64,000 nt of DNA, from the NCBI GenBank assembly GCA_910587035.1, contig CAJUMQ010000004.1, positions 1 to 64,000 of the forward strand, written 5' to 3'. A program made the position numbers and the translations under genes. Positions 52,498 to 60,956 of this stretch are shown in pieces; position 1 is the first letter of the stretch, and every line of letters begins with the position of its first letter. The notes below the pieces were generated by a model that worked only from the letters and a program-made list of their open reading frames with translations, was not told where the DNA came from and did not search any database. This stretch comes from an uncultured Desulfovibrio sp. (GTDB taxonomy: Bacteria > Desulfobacterota > Desulfovibrionia > Desulfovibrionales > Desulfovibrionaceae).

Positions 52498-53790
52498 ATG
52501 AATTCTGGCAAAAATCAGGGCAAGGATTCGCTACATTGTTCTTTTTGTGGCAAAAGCGAGCTCGAGGTCCGCAATCTCATTGTTCAGGATGGCGCCAGCA
52601 TCTGCGACGCCTGTGTGCAGACCTGCAATGACATAATTGCCCATGACAGGCTGGAGAGCCTGCAAAAGAGCGATGACCGCCTCCTTACGCCAAGAGAAAT
52701 CAAGGAAAGGCTGGACGAGTATGTCATTGGCCAGCATGAGGCAAAAAAAATTCTTTCCGTGGCAGTGCACAACCATTACAAGCGTGTCTTTTACGCCGGC
52801 GTGCTTGGAGAGGATGTGGAGCTGGAAAAAAGCAACATTCTCCTGGTTGGCCCTTCCGGCAGCGGCAAGACATTGCTGGCCAAAACACTGGCAAGGGTTC
52901 TGCGCGTGCCCTTTGCCATTGCCGATGCCACCACCCTCACCGAAGCAGGCTATGTAGGCGAGGACGTTGAAAACATCCTTGTGCAACTGCTGCAGAATGC
53001 CGATTACGACATAGAGGCTGCCAGCCGCGGCATTATATATATTGATGAAATCGACAAGATTTCCCGCAAGGGTGACGGCCCCTCCATCACCCGCGATGTC
53101 TCGGGCGAGGGTGTGCAGCAGGCGCTCCTGAAAATCATAGAAGGCACAGAGGCCAACATCCCTCCCAAGGGCGGCCGCAAGCACCCACAGCAGGAGTTCA
53201 TCAGGCTTGACACAAGCAATATCCTCTTCATAGTGGGCGGCGCCTTTGTTGGTCTTGATAAAATTGTCGAGTCCCGCGTCAGCGGCACCTCCATGGGATT
53301 TGGCGCCAATGTGCGCACCCAGCACGATCTGCCCATGGGCGAGCTGCTGGACAAGATCCACCCGCAGGATCTTGTCCAGTTTGGCCTAATCCCGGAATTT
53401 GTGGGCCGCATCCCCATTATCACCCATGTGGATGAGCTGGATGAGGCGGATCTTGTGCGCATCCTCACAGAGCCGCGCAATGCTCTTGTCAAACAATATC
53501 AGAGGCTGTTTGAGCTGGATAATGTCAGCCTGCGTTTTACTCCCAATGCCCTGAAATCCATTGCTGCCCAAGCCATAGAGCGCAAAACCGGAGCCCGCGG
53601 CCTGCGCAATGTCATGGAAAAGATCATGCTGGACATCATGTACAGGCTGCCTTCAATGCCGGAAGTCAAGGATTGCGTCATTAACCGCGCAGTCATGGAA
53701 AAGGGCAAGGATCCCATCCTACTCTATGCAGACGGCACTGAAGCCACGGCCCCGCAGCCGGCAATATCCGGCAAGGGTCTCGCCTCCTGA
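52498..53790 (+). CDS. clpX: ATP-dependent Clp protease ATP-binding subunit ClpX
   Basis: 430 residues. N-terminal zinc-binding domain CSFCGKSELEVRNLIVQDGASICDACVQTC (four Cys); then AAA+ with Walker A GPSGSGKT (about 117), Walker B IIYIDEIDK, the pore loop in the YVGEDVEN region, sensor SEGVQQALLKIIEGT and the RFGLIPEFVGRIPI segment, and the C-terminal small domain with GARGLRNVMEKIMLDIMY. It unfolds tagged proteins for ClpP. The frame extends 150 bp upstream inside clpP, but ATG 52498 fits the family. Confidence 0.97.
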   Translation: MNSGKNQGKDSLHCSFCGKSELEVRNLIVQDGASICDACVQTCNDIIAHDRLESLQKSDDRLLTPREIKERLDEYVIGQHEAKKILSVAVHNHYKRVFYAGVLGEDVELEKSNILLVGPSGSGKTLLAKTLARVLRVPFAIADATTLTEAGYVGEDVENILVQLLQNADYDIEAASRGIIYIDEIDKISRKGDGPSITRDVSGEGVQQALLKIIEGTEANIPPKGGRKHPQQEFIRLDTSNILFIVGGAFVGLDKIVESRVSGTSMGFGANVRTQHDLPMGELLDKIHPQDLVQFGLIPEFVGRIPIITHVDELDEADLVRILTEPRNALVKQYQRLFELDNVSLRFTPNALKSIAAQAIERKTGARGLRNVMEKIMLDIMYRLPSMPEVKDCVINRAVMEKGKDPILLYADGTEATAPQPAISGKGLAS

Positions 53791-53810
53791 CCCGGCAACC
53801 ATGCAGGATA

Positions 53811-56249
53811 ATGTGCCAGATGGATACTTCCTCTCCCGTTAAAACCCAGGCATCACTCCCTGTGATGCCACTCAGGGAGATGATAATGTTTCCATCCTCA
53901 GTCATACCCTATTTTGTGGGACGGCAGGCTTCCATTCAGGCCATTGAAGCGGCGAATGACAGCTTGTCCCGGCAAATTCTCCTTGTGGCCCAAAAGGATT
54001 CCTCCCAGGAAGCTCCGGGGGCCGGCGATCTCTATCCGGTTGGCGTGGTCTGCAAAATCCTGCAGCTTTTGCGGCTGCCAGATGGCACAATCAAGATCCT
54101 ATGCGAGGGCCTCTACAGGGCCCGTTGGCAAATGCTGGAAACGGATAAGCCATACATGACCGCAGCCATGGAAAAAATGGCCGATCTGTCCGGCAATGAA
54201 TCCGAAAAGCCTGCACTGGTGCGCGCTGTTCATGAATTTCTGGATGAATTCGGGCGCGATAGCCTCAAGCTCTCCCAGGAGACGCTCCTCTCCATAAGGG
54301 CCTATGCCGACCCTGGCGCCCTGGCCGATGCCATCATGCCGCATCTCAAGGTGGATTATCACAAAAAGCAGAAGGTTCTTGAGACTGCGGATGTGATTCG
54401 CCGCCTGGAAATAGTCTATGAGATGCTGGAATCGGAACAGGCACTCGCGCAGGTGGAACAGAGAATTAAAAACCGCGTCAAAACCCAGATGGAGCGCAAC
54501 CAGCGCGACTATTATCTCACAGAGCAGATCAAGGCCATCAACCGCGAAATGGGCCGGGAGGATGACCCGCTTGCCGAAACCGCGGAGCTGGAACACAAGC
54601 TAATACAGAAGGATATGCCCCAGGATGTCAGGGACAAGGCCCTGGCCGAGGTGCGCAAACTGCGTTTCATTCCCCCTTCCGTTGGCGAGTATACCATCCT
54701 GCGCAGCTATGTCGACTGGATTCTCGATTTGCCCTGGAACAATCGCAAGGATATCGAGATCGACATCGCCCATGCGCGGGCAATTCTGGATGGTGAGCAT
54801 TTTGGTCTGGAAAAGGCCAAGGAGCGCATTCTGGAATATCTTGCCGTGCAGAAGCTCTCCGGGGGCCTCAAGGGGCCCGTGCTCTGTCTTGCCGGTCCTC
54901 CTGGCGTTGGCAAGACATCCCTGGCGCGCTCCGTGGCCAGGGCCACAGGCAGGGATTTTGTGCGTCTCTCCCTGGGTGGTGTACGCGACGAGGCGGAAAT
55001 CCGCGGCCATCGCCGCACCTATGTGGGCGCCCTGCCCGGCAAGATCATCCAGTCCTTAAAGCGGGTTCGCCACAGCAACCCCCTTTTCTGCCTTGACGAA
55101 ATAGACAAGCTGGCATCAGATTACAGGGGTGATCCGGCGGCTGCCCTGCTGGAGGTTCTTGATCCCGAGCAGAACAATGCCTTCATGGATCACTATCTTG
55201 ATCTGGATTACGATCTTTCCGGCATATTTTTTATTACCACAGCCAATTCCCTGCACACCATCCCGCCGCCCCTGCTGGACAGGATGGAGGTCATCGAGCT
55301 CCCAGGCTATCTTGAGACCGAAAAGCGGCATATTGCGCGCAACTTTCTCCTGCCGCGCCAGCTTGACGAACATGGCCTGAAATCTGAAAATCTGCATATT
55401 TCCGAAAACGCGCTGCTGGAAATAATCCGCAACTACACCAGCGAATCCGGAGTACGCAATCTGGACCGTCAGCTGGCGGCCATATGTCGCAAGACTGCCA
55501 TCAGGCTGGTTGAAGGGCAGGAGCCGGAAAAATGCGTTTCCGTATCCCGGCAGAACCTGGAGGATTTTCTGGGGCTGCCCAAATACAGGCACGAAGAAAG
55601 GGAAAAGGAGCCGTCTGTTGGCGTCTGCGCCGGCCTGGCCTACAACCAGAGGGGTGGCGAGATCCTCTTTGTTGAAACAAGCCTGATGAGCGGCTCCGGC
55701 AAGGTTGTCACCACAGGAAAACTGGGCGAAGTGATGCAGGAATCCGCCAAGGCTGCCATGTCATATGTGCGATCCCGGGCCAATGCTCTGGGCCTCGCGC
55801 CCCGTTTTCACGAGAAAGTGGATATCCATGTGCATGTGCCCTCCGGCGCCACACCCAAGGATGGTCCCAGCGCCGGCATCACTCTGGCAACCTCAATAAC
55901 ATCCGCCCTTCTCGGCATTCCAGTGCGCAACGATGTGGCCATGACAGGAGAGATATCCCTGCGCGGCCGTGTTCTCCCCATCGGCGGGCTGCGCGAAAAG
56001 CTGCTGGCGGCTGGCCGCAGCGGCATCAAAAAGGTCATAATGCCCAAGGACAATGAAAAAGACCTGGCCGAGGTGCCGGATGAGATTCTCAACGGCCTTG
56101 AGCTGGTGTTTGTGGAGCATGTGGACGAAGTTCTGCCCCATGCCCTCCATGCCAGCCGGGAGCAGATATTTTCCGGCCAGGATGACGCAGGCTTTCTTGC
56201 CGCCGACATCCGCGCTCCACGGACGCAACCGCAGCAATGCAGCCAGTAG
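53811..56249 (+). CDS. lon: ATP-dependent protease Lon
   Basis: 812 residues: N-terminal LON domain (SLPVMPLREMIMFPSSVIPYFVGRQASIQAI), coiled middle, AAA+ Walker A GPPGVGKTS (about 362), Walker B LFCLDEIDK, and the C-terminal Ser-Lys protease with PSGATPKDGPSAGITLA (catalytic Ser about 687) and the Lys in GLREKLLAAGRSGIKKVIMP. It degrades damaged proteins and some regulators. The start is ATG 53811 or ATG 53820; an AGGA site fits neither perfectly. It follows clpX by 20 bp in the proteostasis run. Confidence 0.97.
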   Translation: MCQMDTSSPVKTQASLPVMPLREMIMFPSSVIPYFVGRQASIQAIEAANDSLSRQILLVAQKDSSQEAPGAGDLYPVGVVCKILQLLRLPDGTIKILCEGLYRARWQMLETDKPYMTAAMEKMADLSGNESEKPALVRAVHEFLDEFGRDSLKLSQETLLSIRAYADPGALADAIMPHLKVDYHKKQKVLETADVIRRLEIVYEMLESEQALAQVEQRIKNRVKTQMERNQRDYYLTEQIKAINREMGREDDPLAETAELEHKLIQKDMPQDVRDKALAEVRKLRFIPPSVGEYTILRSYVDWILDLPWNNRKDIEIDIAHARAILDGEHFGLEKAKERILEYLAVQKLSGGLKGPVLCLAGPPGVGKTSLARSVARATGRDFVRLSLGGVRDEAEIRGHRRTYVGALPGKIIQSLKRVRHSNPLFCLDEIDKLASDYRGDPAAALLEVLDPEQNNAFMDHYLDLDYDLSGIFFITTANSLHTIPPPLLDRMEVIELPGYLETEKRHIARNFLLPRQLDEHGLKSENLHISENALLEIIRNYTSESGVRNLDRQLAAICRKTAIRLVEGQEPEKCVSVSRQNLEDFLGLPKYRHEEREKEPSVGVCAGLAYNQRGGEILFVETSLMSGSGKVVTTGKLGEVMQESAKAAMSYVRSRANALGLAPRFHEKVDIHVHVPSGATPKDGPSAGITLATSITSALLGIPVRNDVAMTGEISLRGRVLPIGGLREKLLAAGRSGIKKVIMPKDNEKDLAEVPDEILNGLELVFVEHVDEVLPHALHASREQIFSGQDDAGFLAADIRAPRTQPQQCSQ

Positions 56250-56258
56250 CGTCAAAGT

Positions 56259-56501
56259 TCAGTCCTGTTTGTAAAGATTGTGCAGAATCTGCTTGGCTTT
56301 TTCAAACTTTTCCGGATCCTCCAGTTTGTCCCCTGCCCGATTGATATAAAAGTCCAGCCGATCCATAGCCTGGCGCAGACTGTCCGAATTTTCCTTTAAT
56401 CCTTTGGCTATATCTTCTGCCGAATGTGTGAAGAATCCTTTTTCTGGATGCCATTTCGGCTTTACTTGCTCAGACCAGAAATAATTTTCATCAGATGCCA
56501 T
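56259..56501 (-). CDS. DUF3175 family small protein
   Basis: 80 residues. MASDENYFWSEQV, GFFTHSAEDIAKGLKENSDSLRQAMDRLDFYINRAGDKLEDPEKFEKAKQIL; the 'AM..L.FYINRAG..L' core fits DUF3175 of unknown function. The start at 56501 is preferred; an in-frame ATG lies 12 bp upstream. The gene converges with lon (9 bp) without a clear terminator between them. Confidence 0.7.
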   Translation of the reverse strand: MASDENYFWSEQVKPKWHPEKGFFTHSAEDIAKGLKENSDSLRQAMDRLDFYINRAGDKLEDPEKFEKAKQILHNLYKQD

Positions 56502-56580
56502 TGCTGCCCTCAAAAAAGTTTTAATAAATACGCATTCAGCAAAAGGACGTGTCCAGCCGCCAAAGGGCGGAAAACAAGAC

Positions 56581-56601
56581 TTGAAATGCCAGACATTTCA
56601 A
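56581..56601 (-). terminator. Hairpin after the carbamoyltransferase-like gene
   Basis: TTGAAATG (56581-56588) pairs with CATTTCAA (56594-56601); on the minus strand it is followed by GTCTTGTTTT. It lies 27 bp after the stop of the gene at 56628. Confidence 0.5.
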
Positions 56602-56627
56602 ATGGACGCAGCCCTGCTGGCGCAGTC

Positions 56628-57497
56628 TCAGCACTCAAATACCCAGTGCAGAATCCTTTTATGCACACGCAGGCGGTAATCGGCCTGCCTGGTGAGCAGT
56701 GATGCGGGACTGTCCAGCACAGAGGGAGCAATGGGTATGGCCCGCACCGGCGAAGCGCTGAGCAGCAGCCTGGCATCATCCCTGGCGCAAAGCATCAGCT
56801 CCGGCGTGATTGTCCATGCGGAAAGATCCTCATTGCTGAAATCCGGCTTCTTGCCCGCGAAAATAAACCGCGCATCCTGCACCGCCTTTTGCGGTGAATC
56901 CACAAAACTAACATTCAGGCCCGCAGCGGCGGCCCGTATGGGGGTGGCATCCACCTGCGGGGGCATGGAGATGCGCAAATTAAACGGAAACCAGGCCGTG
57001 GCCGCTATGAGGGAGTACAGGGTGCCATTGGGGCAGCCAACCCAGCCGGCATCAACATCCTTGAGATAGCGGGCAAGTTTCAGCATGCATGCTATATCGG
57101 CAAGGGCATGGGCTGGATGGGCATCTTCGCAGCCGGCATTGATCACCGGAAAATCAGGGCCGTCAGCCCCCACATTGGCGGTGGGGAAACCATAAAGATA
57201 CATGCAGTCCAGATAGTAGGCGAAAATGGGGAGTAGATGTTTCTGAAAGGAGCTCATCTCCTCACGCCATTGGCCTCCGGATGCGCCCTCGTACATGGTG
57301 GAGCCGCCCATCTGGCGCACGGCGGCCGTCACGCACATTCTCTCGGGCAGAGATTGCCTGGTGAACAGCAGGAGCGCGATGCGATCCTCCATAAAATCGG
57401 ATTGCATTTTCGAATCCGGAATACCCAGAGCCTGCTGCACAATAAGCCAGCATGCCTCCTCGCCCACCTGCCTTACAGAATAGAAATATCGCGCCAT
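56628..57497 (-). CDS. Degenerate aspartate/ornithine carbamoyltransferase-family protein
   Basis: 289 residues with the two-domain carbamoyltransferase layout. The carbamoyl-phosphate motif STRTR is SLPERM here (residues 49-54, after LLLFTRQ), the HPxQ motif is HPAH (127-130, in AGCEDAHPAHALADIACMLK), and the HCLP motif of the ornithine domain is not seen (LLLSASPVRAIP instead). The second domain (DVDAGWVGCPNGTLYSLIAATAWFPFNLRISMPP) follows the fold. So normal carbamoyl transfer is doubtful; it might bind a different ligand, act as an accessory to a true enzyme, or be a decayed argF paralogue. The frame is intact, suggesting that it is used. It is divergent from metA. Confidence 0.6.
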   Translation of the reverse strand: MARYFYSVRQVGEEACWLIVQQALGIPDSKMQSDFMEDRIALLLFTRQSLPERMCVTAAVRQMGGSTMYEGASGGQWREEMSSFQKHLLPIFAYYLDCMYLYGFPTANVGADGPDFPVINAGCEDAHPAHALADIACMLKLARYLKDVDAGWVGCPNGTLYSLIAATAWFPFNLRISMPPQVDATPIRAAAAGLNVSFVDSPQKAVQDARFIFAGKKPDFSNEDLSAWTITPELMLCARDDARLLLSASPVRAIPIAPSVLDSPASLLTRQADYRLRVHKRILHWVFEC

Positions 57498-57580
57498 GCC
57501 CTGACCTCCTGATTTTTCTTGCAGCTATTGAAAACATACATACGCGCGGCTCTTATGTCCAATGGTTTGACAGCCAATCT

Positions 57581-57676
57581 GCGGCTTGACATAAGGCGAT
57601 GCGGCCATATGATTTATATGGCGCGGGATTGTTTATGGCATATGTCCATTGAAAATAGACATATGCGCCAAGCCGC
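57581..57676 (+). promoter_or_regulatory. metA upstream region: promoter, operator-like palindromes and a possible folded leader
   Basis: TTGACA (57586-57591), a 16-bp spacer and TATGAT (57608-57613) form a good sigma-70 promoter. GCCATAT-GATTT-ATATGGC (57604-57622) is a perfect palindrome over the -10, and CATATGTC...GACATATG (57639-57665) follows. GCGGCTTG (57581-57588) can pair with CAAGCCGC (57669-57676), enclosing both. The palindromes fit repressor sites (a methionine regulator of the ArsR type is possible) or a three-way RNA fold if transcription starts further upstream. It does not match a SAM riboswitch class that I recognise. The rest of the 331-bp gap shows no gene. Confidence 0.5.
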
Positions 57677-57828
57677 GAAAGCAGCTGGACAATGGCGGCT
57701 GGCAAAACCGTGTTTTGCCGTGTGCCAGGCCATGCGGCTTAAACCGGCACAATTTCAACCGATGCAAGTTATATTAGAACTGCCGTTTGCTCACCCCGCA
57801 TGATCTCACGGCAATAAATGGATGCATA

Positions 57829-58779
57829 ATGCCAATAAAAATTCCCGGTGATTTGCCGGCAAGGATGGCTCTTGAATCCGAAAATATTTTTGTGATGACG
57901 GAGGATCGGGCCAATACCCAGGATATCCGCCCTCTCGAGATTGCCATCGTCAATCTCATGCCAACAAAAATCGCCACGGAAACCCAGCTGCTGCGTCTGC
58001 TTGGCAATTCGCCAATCCAGGTCAACATCACCCTTCTGCGCACCAGGGCCCATGAGTCCACGCATGTGCCCAGAATACACCTTGAAAGATTCTACCGCAC
58101 TTTTGACCGGATAAGCCAGGGCGGCTTTGACGGCATGATCATCACCGGCGCGCCAGTGGAGCATCTGCCCTATGAGGAGGTGGACTATTGGCAGGAGCTG
58201 CGCGAAATAATGGATTATGCCCGCCAGAATGTGTATTCCACCCTCTTTTTGTGCTGGGCGGCCCAGGCCGCCCTCAACTATTATTATGGCATTCCCAAGT
58301 ACACGCTGCCAAGAAAGATATCAGGCATTTTCTGCCATGAGGTTCTCTGCCCGCAATGTCGTCTTTTCCGCGGTTTTGATGATGAATTTCTGGCGCCCCA
58401 TTCACGGCATACGGAGATTCGCGCGGCGGATATTCTCCCCCACAGGGATCTGGAGATCCTTTCCCAGTCCAACGAGGCCGGCATTGCCATGGTCGAAAGC
58501 CGCGACCACAGCCAGGTCTTCATGACAGGCCATCTGGAGTATGACAGGGACACACTGGATCAGGAGTACAGGCGGGATCTTGGCCGCGGTCTTGATCCGG
58601 CGGTGCCAGCCCATTACTATCCCTCCGACAATCCGGAGAATTTACCGCTGATGACCTGGAAGGCGCATGCCCACCTGTTTTTCAGCAACTGGCTCAATTA
58701 CTATGTATACCAGGAAACACCCTACAGCTTATCCAGCATTTCCCGCAAGAGCGCTCCAGATCATGGCGCAACTTACTGA
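57829..58779 (+). CDS. metA: Homoserine O-acetyltransferase (MetA family, acetyl type)
   Basis: 316 residues from ATG 57829. MetA fold: IAIVNLMPTKIATETQLLRLLGN, HVPRIHLERFYRTFDRI, GGFDGMIITGAPVEHLPYEEVDYW and the catalytic Cys142 in FLCWAAQAALNYYYGIPKY. With this start Cys142 and Glu111 have exactly the family numbering; residue 111 is Glu (APVE) as in acetyl-CoA-using enzymes of Bacillus, not Gly as in the succinyl-CoA-using E. coli enzyme. It therefore probably makes O-acetylhomoserine for methionine. The motif reads CWAAQA rather than the common CWGAQA. A structured upstream region suggests methionine control. Confidence 0.9.
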   Translation: MPIKIPGDLPARMALESENIFVMTEDRANTQDIRPLEIAIVNLMPTKIATETQLLRLLGNSPIQVNITLLRTRAHESTHVPRIHLERFYRTFDRISQGGFDGMIITGAPVEHLPYEEVDYWQELREIMDYARQNVYSTLFLCWAAQAALNYYYGIPKYTLPRKISGIFCHEVLCPQCRLFRGFDDEFLAPHSRHTEIRAADILPHRDLEILSQSNEAGIAMVESRDHSQVFMTGHLEYDRDTLDQEYRRDLGRGLDPAVPAHYYPSDNPENLPLMTWKAHAHLFFSNWLNYYVYQETPYSLSSISRKSAPDHGATY

Positions 58780-58832
58780 AATATGCCGGAGACCGGGCTT
58801 TATTAGCAAAATTCAACTTCTTGGAGACAACC

Positions 58833-59669
58833 ATGTGGGATTATACAGACAAGGTGCATGATCATTTTCTTCACCCCCATAATGCGGGGCCGCTTCCTGA
58901 TGCCAATGCCATCGGCGAGGTGGGCAGCCTGGCCTGTGGCGATGCCCTCAAGCTCTACCTCAAGATCAGTGATGACGGAGTGATTGAAAGGGCCGGCTTT
59001 GAAACCTTTGGCTGCGCGAGCGCCATCGCTTCCAGCTCCGTGCTCACGGACATGGTCATAGGCATGAAGGTTGACGATGCCCTGAAAATCACCAACAAGG
59101 ACATCACCAATGCCCTTGGCGGCCTGCCCAAACAGAAAATGCACTGCTCGGTAATGGGGCAGGAGGCTCTCGAGGCGGCCATCCGCAACTGGCGCGGCGA
59201 ACCGGCCGAGCCCCATGCCCATGAGGAAGGCAAACTCGTATGCAAATGCTTTGGCGTAACCGATGCGCAGATAATTCGCGCCATCCGCGAAAATGGACTA
59301 AAAACCGTGGAAGAGGTGACGGACTACACCAAGGCGGGCGGCGCCTGCGGCCAGTGTCTTGACGAGATTGCCGAGATTCTTGCCCACGAGCTCAAGCAAA
59401 AGCCGCTCTCGGAGCTAAAGCCAAAGCCAAGAATGACCAATGTGCAGAGAATGCAAAAGGCCATGAAAATAATTGATGAGGAAATAAGGCCCAAACTGAA
59501 TGCCGATGGCGGCGATATTGAGCTTGTGGATGTGGACGGCAAGCGAGTGACTGTCTCCCTGCATGGCCGCTGCTCCCAGTGCAGGTCAAGCGAGGTCACC
59601 ATTCGCAACCTGGTGGAAAAAATGCTGCGCGAACATGTGGAACCGGACATTGTGGTGGAGGAAGTGTAA
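58833..59669 (+). CDS. nifU: Fe-S cluster scaffold NifU (three-domain)
   Basis: 278 residues. The N-terminal IscU-like domain has Cys35 (GSLACGDALK), Cys61 (GCASAIAS) and Cys105 (KMHCSVMG). The central [2Fe-2S] domain has Cys137, Cys139, Cys172 and Cys175 (CKC...GGACGQC). The C-terminal Nfu domain has NADGGDIELVDVDG and C247-x2-C250 (GRCSQC). It assembles Fe-S clusters with sulfur from NifS. GGAG lies 6 bp before ATG 58833. The nifS ATG follows directly after the stop. No nitrogenase genes are near, so it probably serves general Fe-S biogenesis, as in Helicobacter and sulfate reducers. Confidence 0.95.
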   Translation: MWDYTDKVHDHFLHPHNAGPLPDANAIGEVGSLACGDALKLYLKISDDGVIERAGFETFGCASAIASSSVLTDMVIGMKVDDALKITNKDITNALGGLPKQKMHCSVMGQEALEAAIRNWRGEPAEPHAHEEGKLVCKCFGVTDAQIIRAIRENGLKTVEEVTDYTKAGGACGQCLDEIAEILAHELKQKPLSELKPKPRMTNVQRMQKAMKIIDEEIRPKLNADGGDIELVDVDGKRVTVSLHGRCSQCRSSEVTIRNLVEKMLREHVEPDIVVEEV

Positions 59670-60824
59670 ATGCGTAATGTATATCTGGACAACAATGCCA
59701 CAACTGCCGTTTCTCCGGAAGTTCTGGCTGCCATGCTGCCCTATCTGGGCGATCTTTACGGCAATCCCTCAAGCATGCACACCTTTGGCGGCCAGATTGC
59801 CGAAGCTGTGGAGACAGCCAGGGCCAGCCTGGCCGAACTGCTGCATGCCAGCCCGGACGAAATAATCTTCACCTCCTGCGGCACGGAGAGCGACAATACG
59901 GCCTTCTGGTCCGCCCTGCAGAGCCAGCCGGAAAAAAGGCATATTGTCACCACCAAGGTGGAACATCCCGCTGTGCTCAATGTCTGCCAGTTCTGGGAGA
60001 GGGAGGGCTACCATGTCACCTATCTTGGCGTGGACAAAAAAGGCAGGCTCGACGAGGCGGAATACCTGGAGGCTCTGACGCCGGATACGGCCCTTGTCTC
60101 CATCATGTTCGCCAACAATGAGGTGGGCAATATCTATCCGGTGCAAAAGCTCTCCGAGCTTGCCCATGAGCGTGGCATTCTCTTTCATACGGACGCAGTG
60201 CAGGCCGTGGGCAAAATCCCCATTGATCTGCGCCACATGCCTGTGGACATGTTATCCCTCTCCGGCCACAAGATCCATGCGCCAAAAGGCATAGGAGCCC
60301 TCTATGTGCGCAAGGGCGTGCGTTTCCGCTCCTATCTGCGCGGCGGCCATCAGGAGCATGGCAGGCGCGCGGGCACGGAAAATGTGCCATATATTGTGGG
60401 CCTGGGCATGGCCGCCCAGCTCTCCCGCGAGTTCATGCAGATGGAGCGTGTCGATGTGGCCATGCTGCGCGACAAGCTGGAGCGCGGGATTCTGGAAAGC
60501 ATTCCGGACAGCATTGTCAATGGCGATACAGAAAACAGGTTGCCCAATACCACAAACATTTCCTTCAAAAATGTCGAAGGCGAAGCCATTCTGCTGATGC
60601 TCGACAGGCTTGGCATTGCTGCAAGCTCCGGCTCCGCATGCACATCGGGCAGCCTTGAGCCATCCCATGTGCTCCGCGCCATGGGTGTGCCGTTCAACTA
60701 TGCCCATGGCTCCATCCGGCTCTCGCTCTCCCGCTATACCAGCGGGCAGGATATCGATTATGTACTCGCGGAATTTCCGGGAGTTATTCAGACATTGCGG
60801 TCCATTTCACCTTTCAAGGACTGA
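59670..60824 (+). CDS. nifS: Cysteine desulfurase NifS
   Basis: 384 residues; PLP enzyme giving persulfide sulfur from cysteine. It has VYLDNNATT at the N-terminus, VEHPAVLN (His over PLP), HTDAVQAVG, the PLP Lys201 in LSGHKIHAPKGIGALYVRKG, and the active-site Cys324 in ASSGSACTSGSLEPSHVL. Length and residue numbering match Azotobacter NifS (Cys325). GGAGG in the end of nifU serves as the ribosome-binding site; the two genes form one unit. Confidence 0.96.
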   Translation: MRNVYLDNNATTAVSPEVLAAMLPYLGDLYGNPSSMHTFGGQIAEAVETARASLAELLHASPDEIIFTSCGTESDNTAFWSALQSQPEKRHIVTTKVEHPAVLNVCQFWEREGYHVTYLGVDKKGRLDEAEYLEALTPDTALVSIMFANNEVGNIYPVQKLSELAHERGILFHTDAVQAVGKIPIDLRHMPVDMLSLSGHKIHAPKGIGALYVRKGVRFRSYLRGGHQEHGRRAGTENVPYIVGLGMAAQLSREFMQMERVDVAMLRDKLERGILESIPDSIVNGDTENRLPNTTNISFKNVEGEAILLMLDRLGIAASSGSACTSGSLEPSHVLRAMGVPFNYAHGSIRLSLSRYTSGQDIDYVLAEFPGVIQTLRSISPFKD

Positions 60825-60956
60825 AACAATGCGCCGGGCGTTAATCCCTTGCAGCATGCGCCATGCATGTCAGGATTGACGCCCAATACTTTTTTTGCTC
60901 AATCAAAAAGCTGACCGGCATCGCAACCTTTTATCGACATCCCCAAAGGGGCCGTC

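Noticed and set aside
57500..57828. SAM riboswitch before metA
   Set aside because: The stems do not match the layouts of the SAM-I, SAM-II or SAM-III classes that I know. I keep it only as an unclassified structured or operator region.
58833..60824. nifU-nifS as evidence of nitrogen fixation
   Set aside because: No nitrogenase structural or cofactor gene is in the window. Full-length NifU and NifS serve general Fe-S assembly in many anaerobes.
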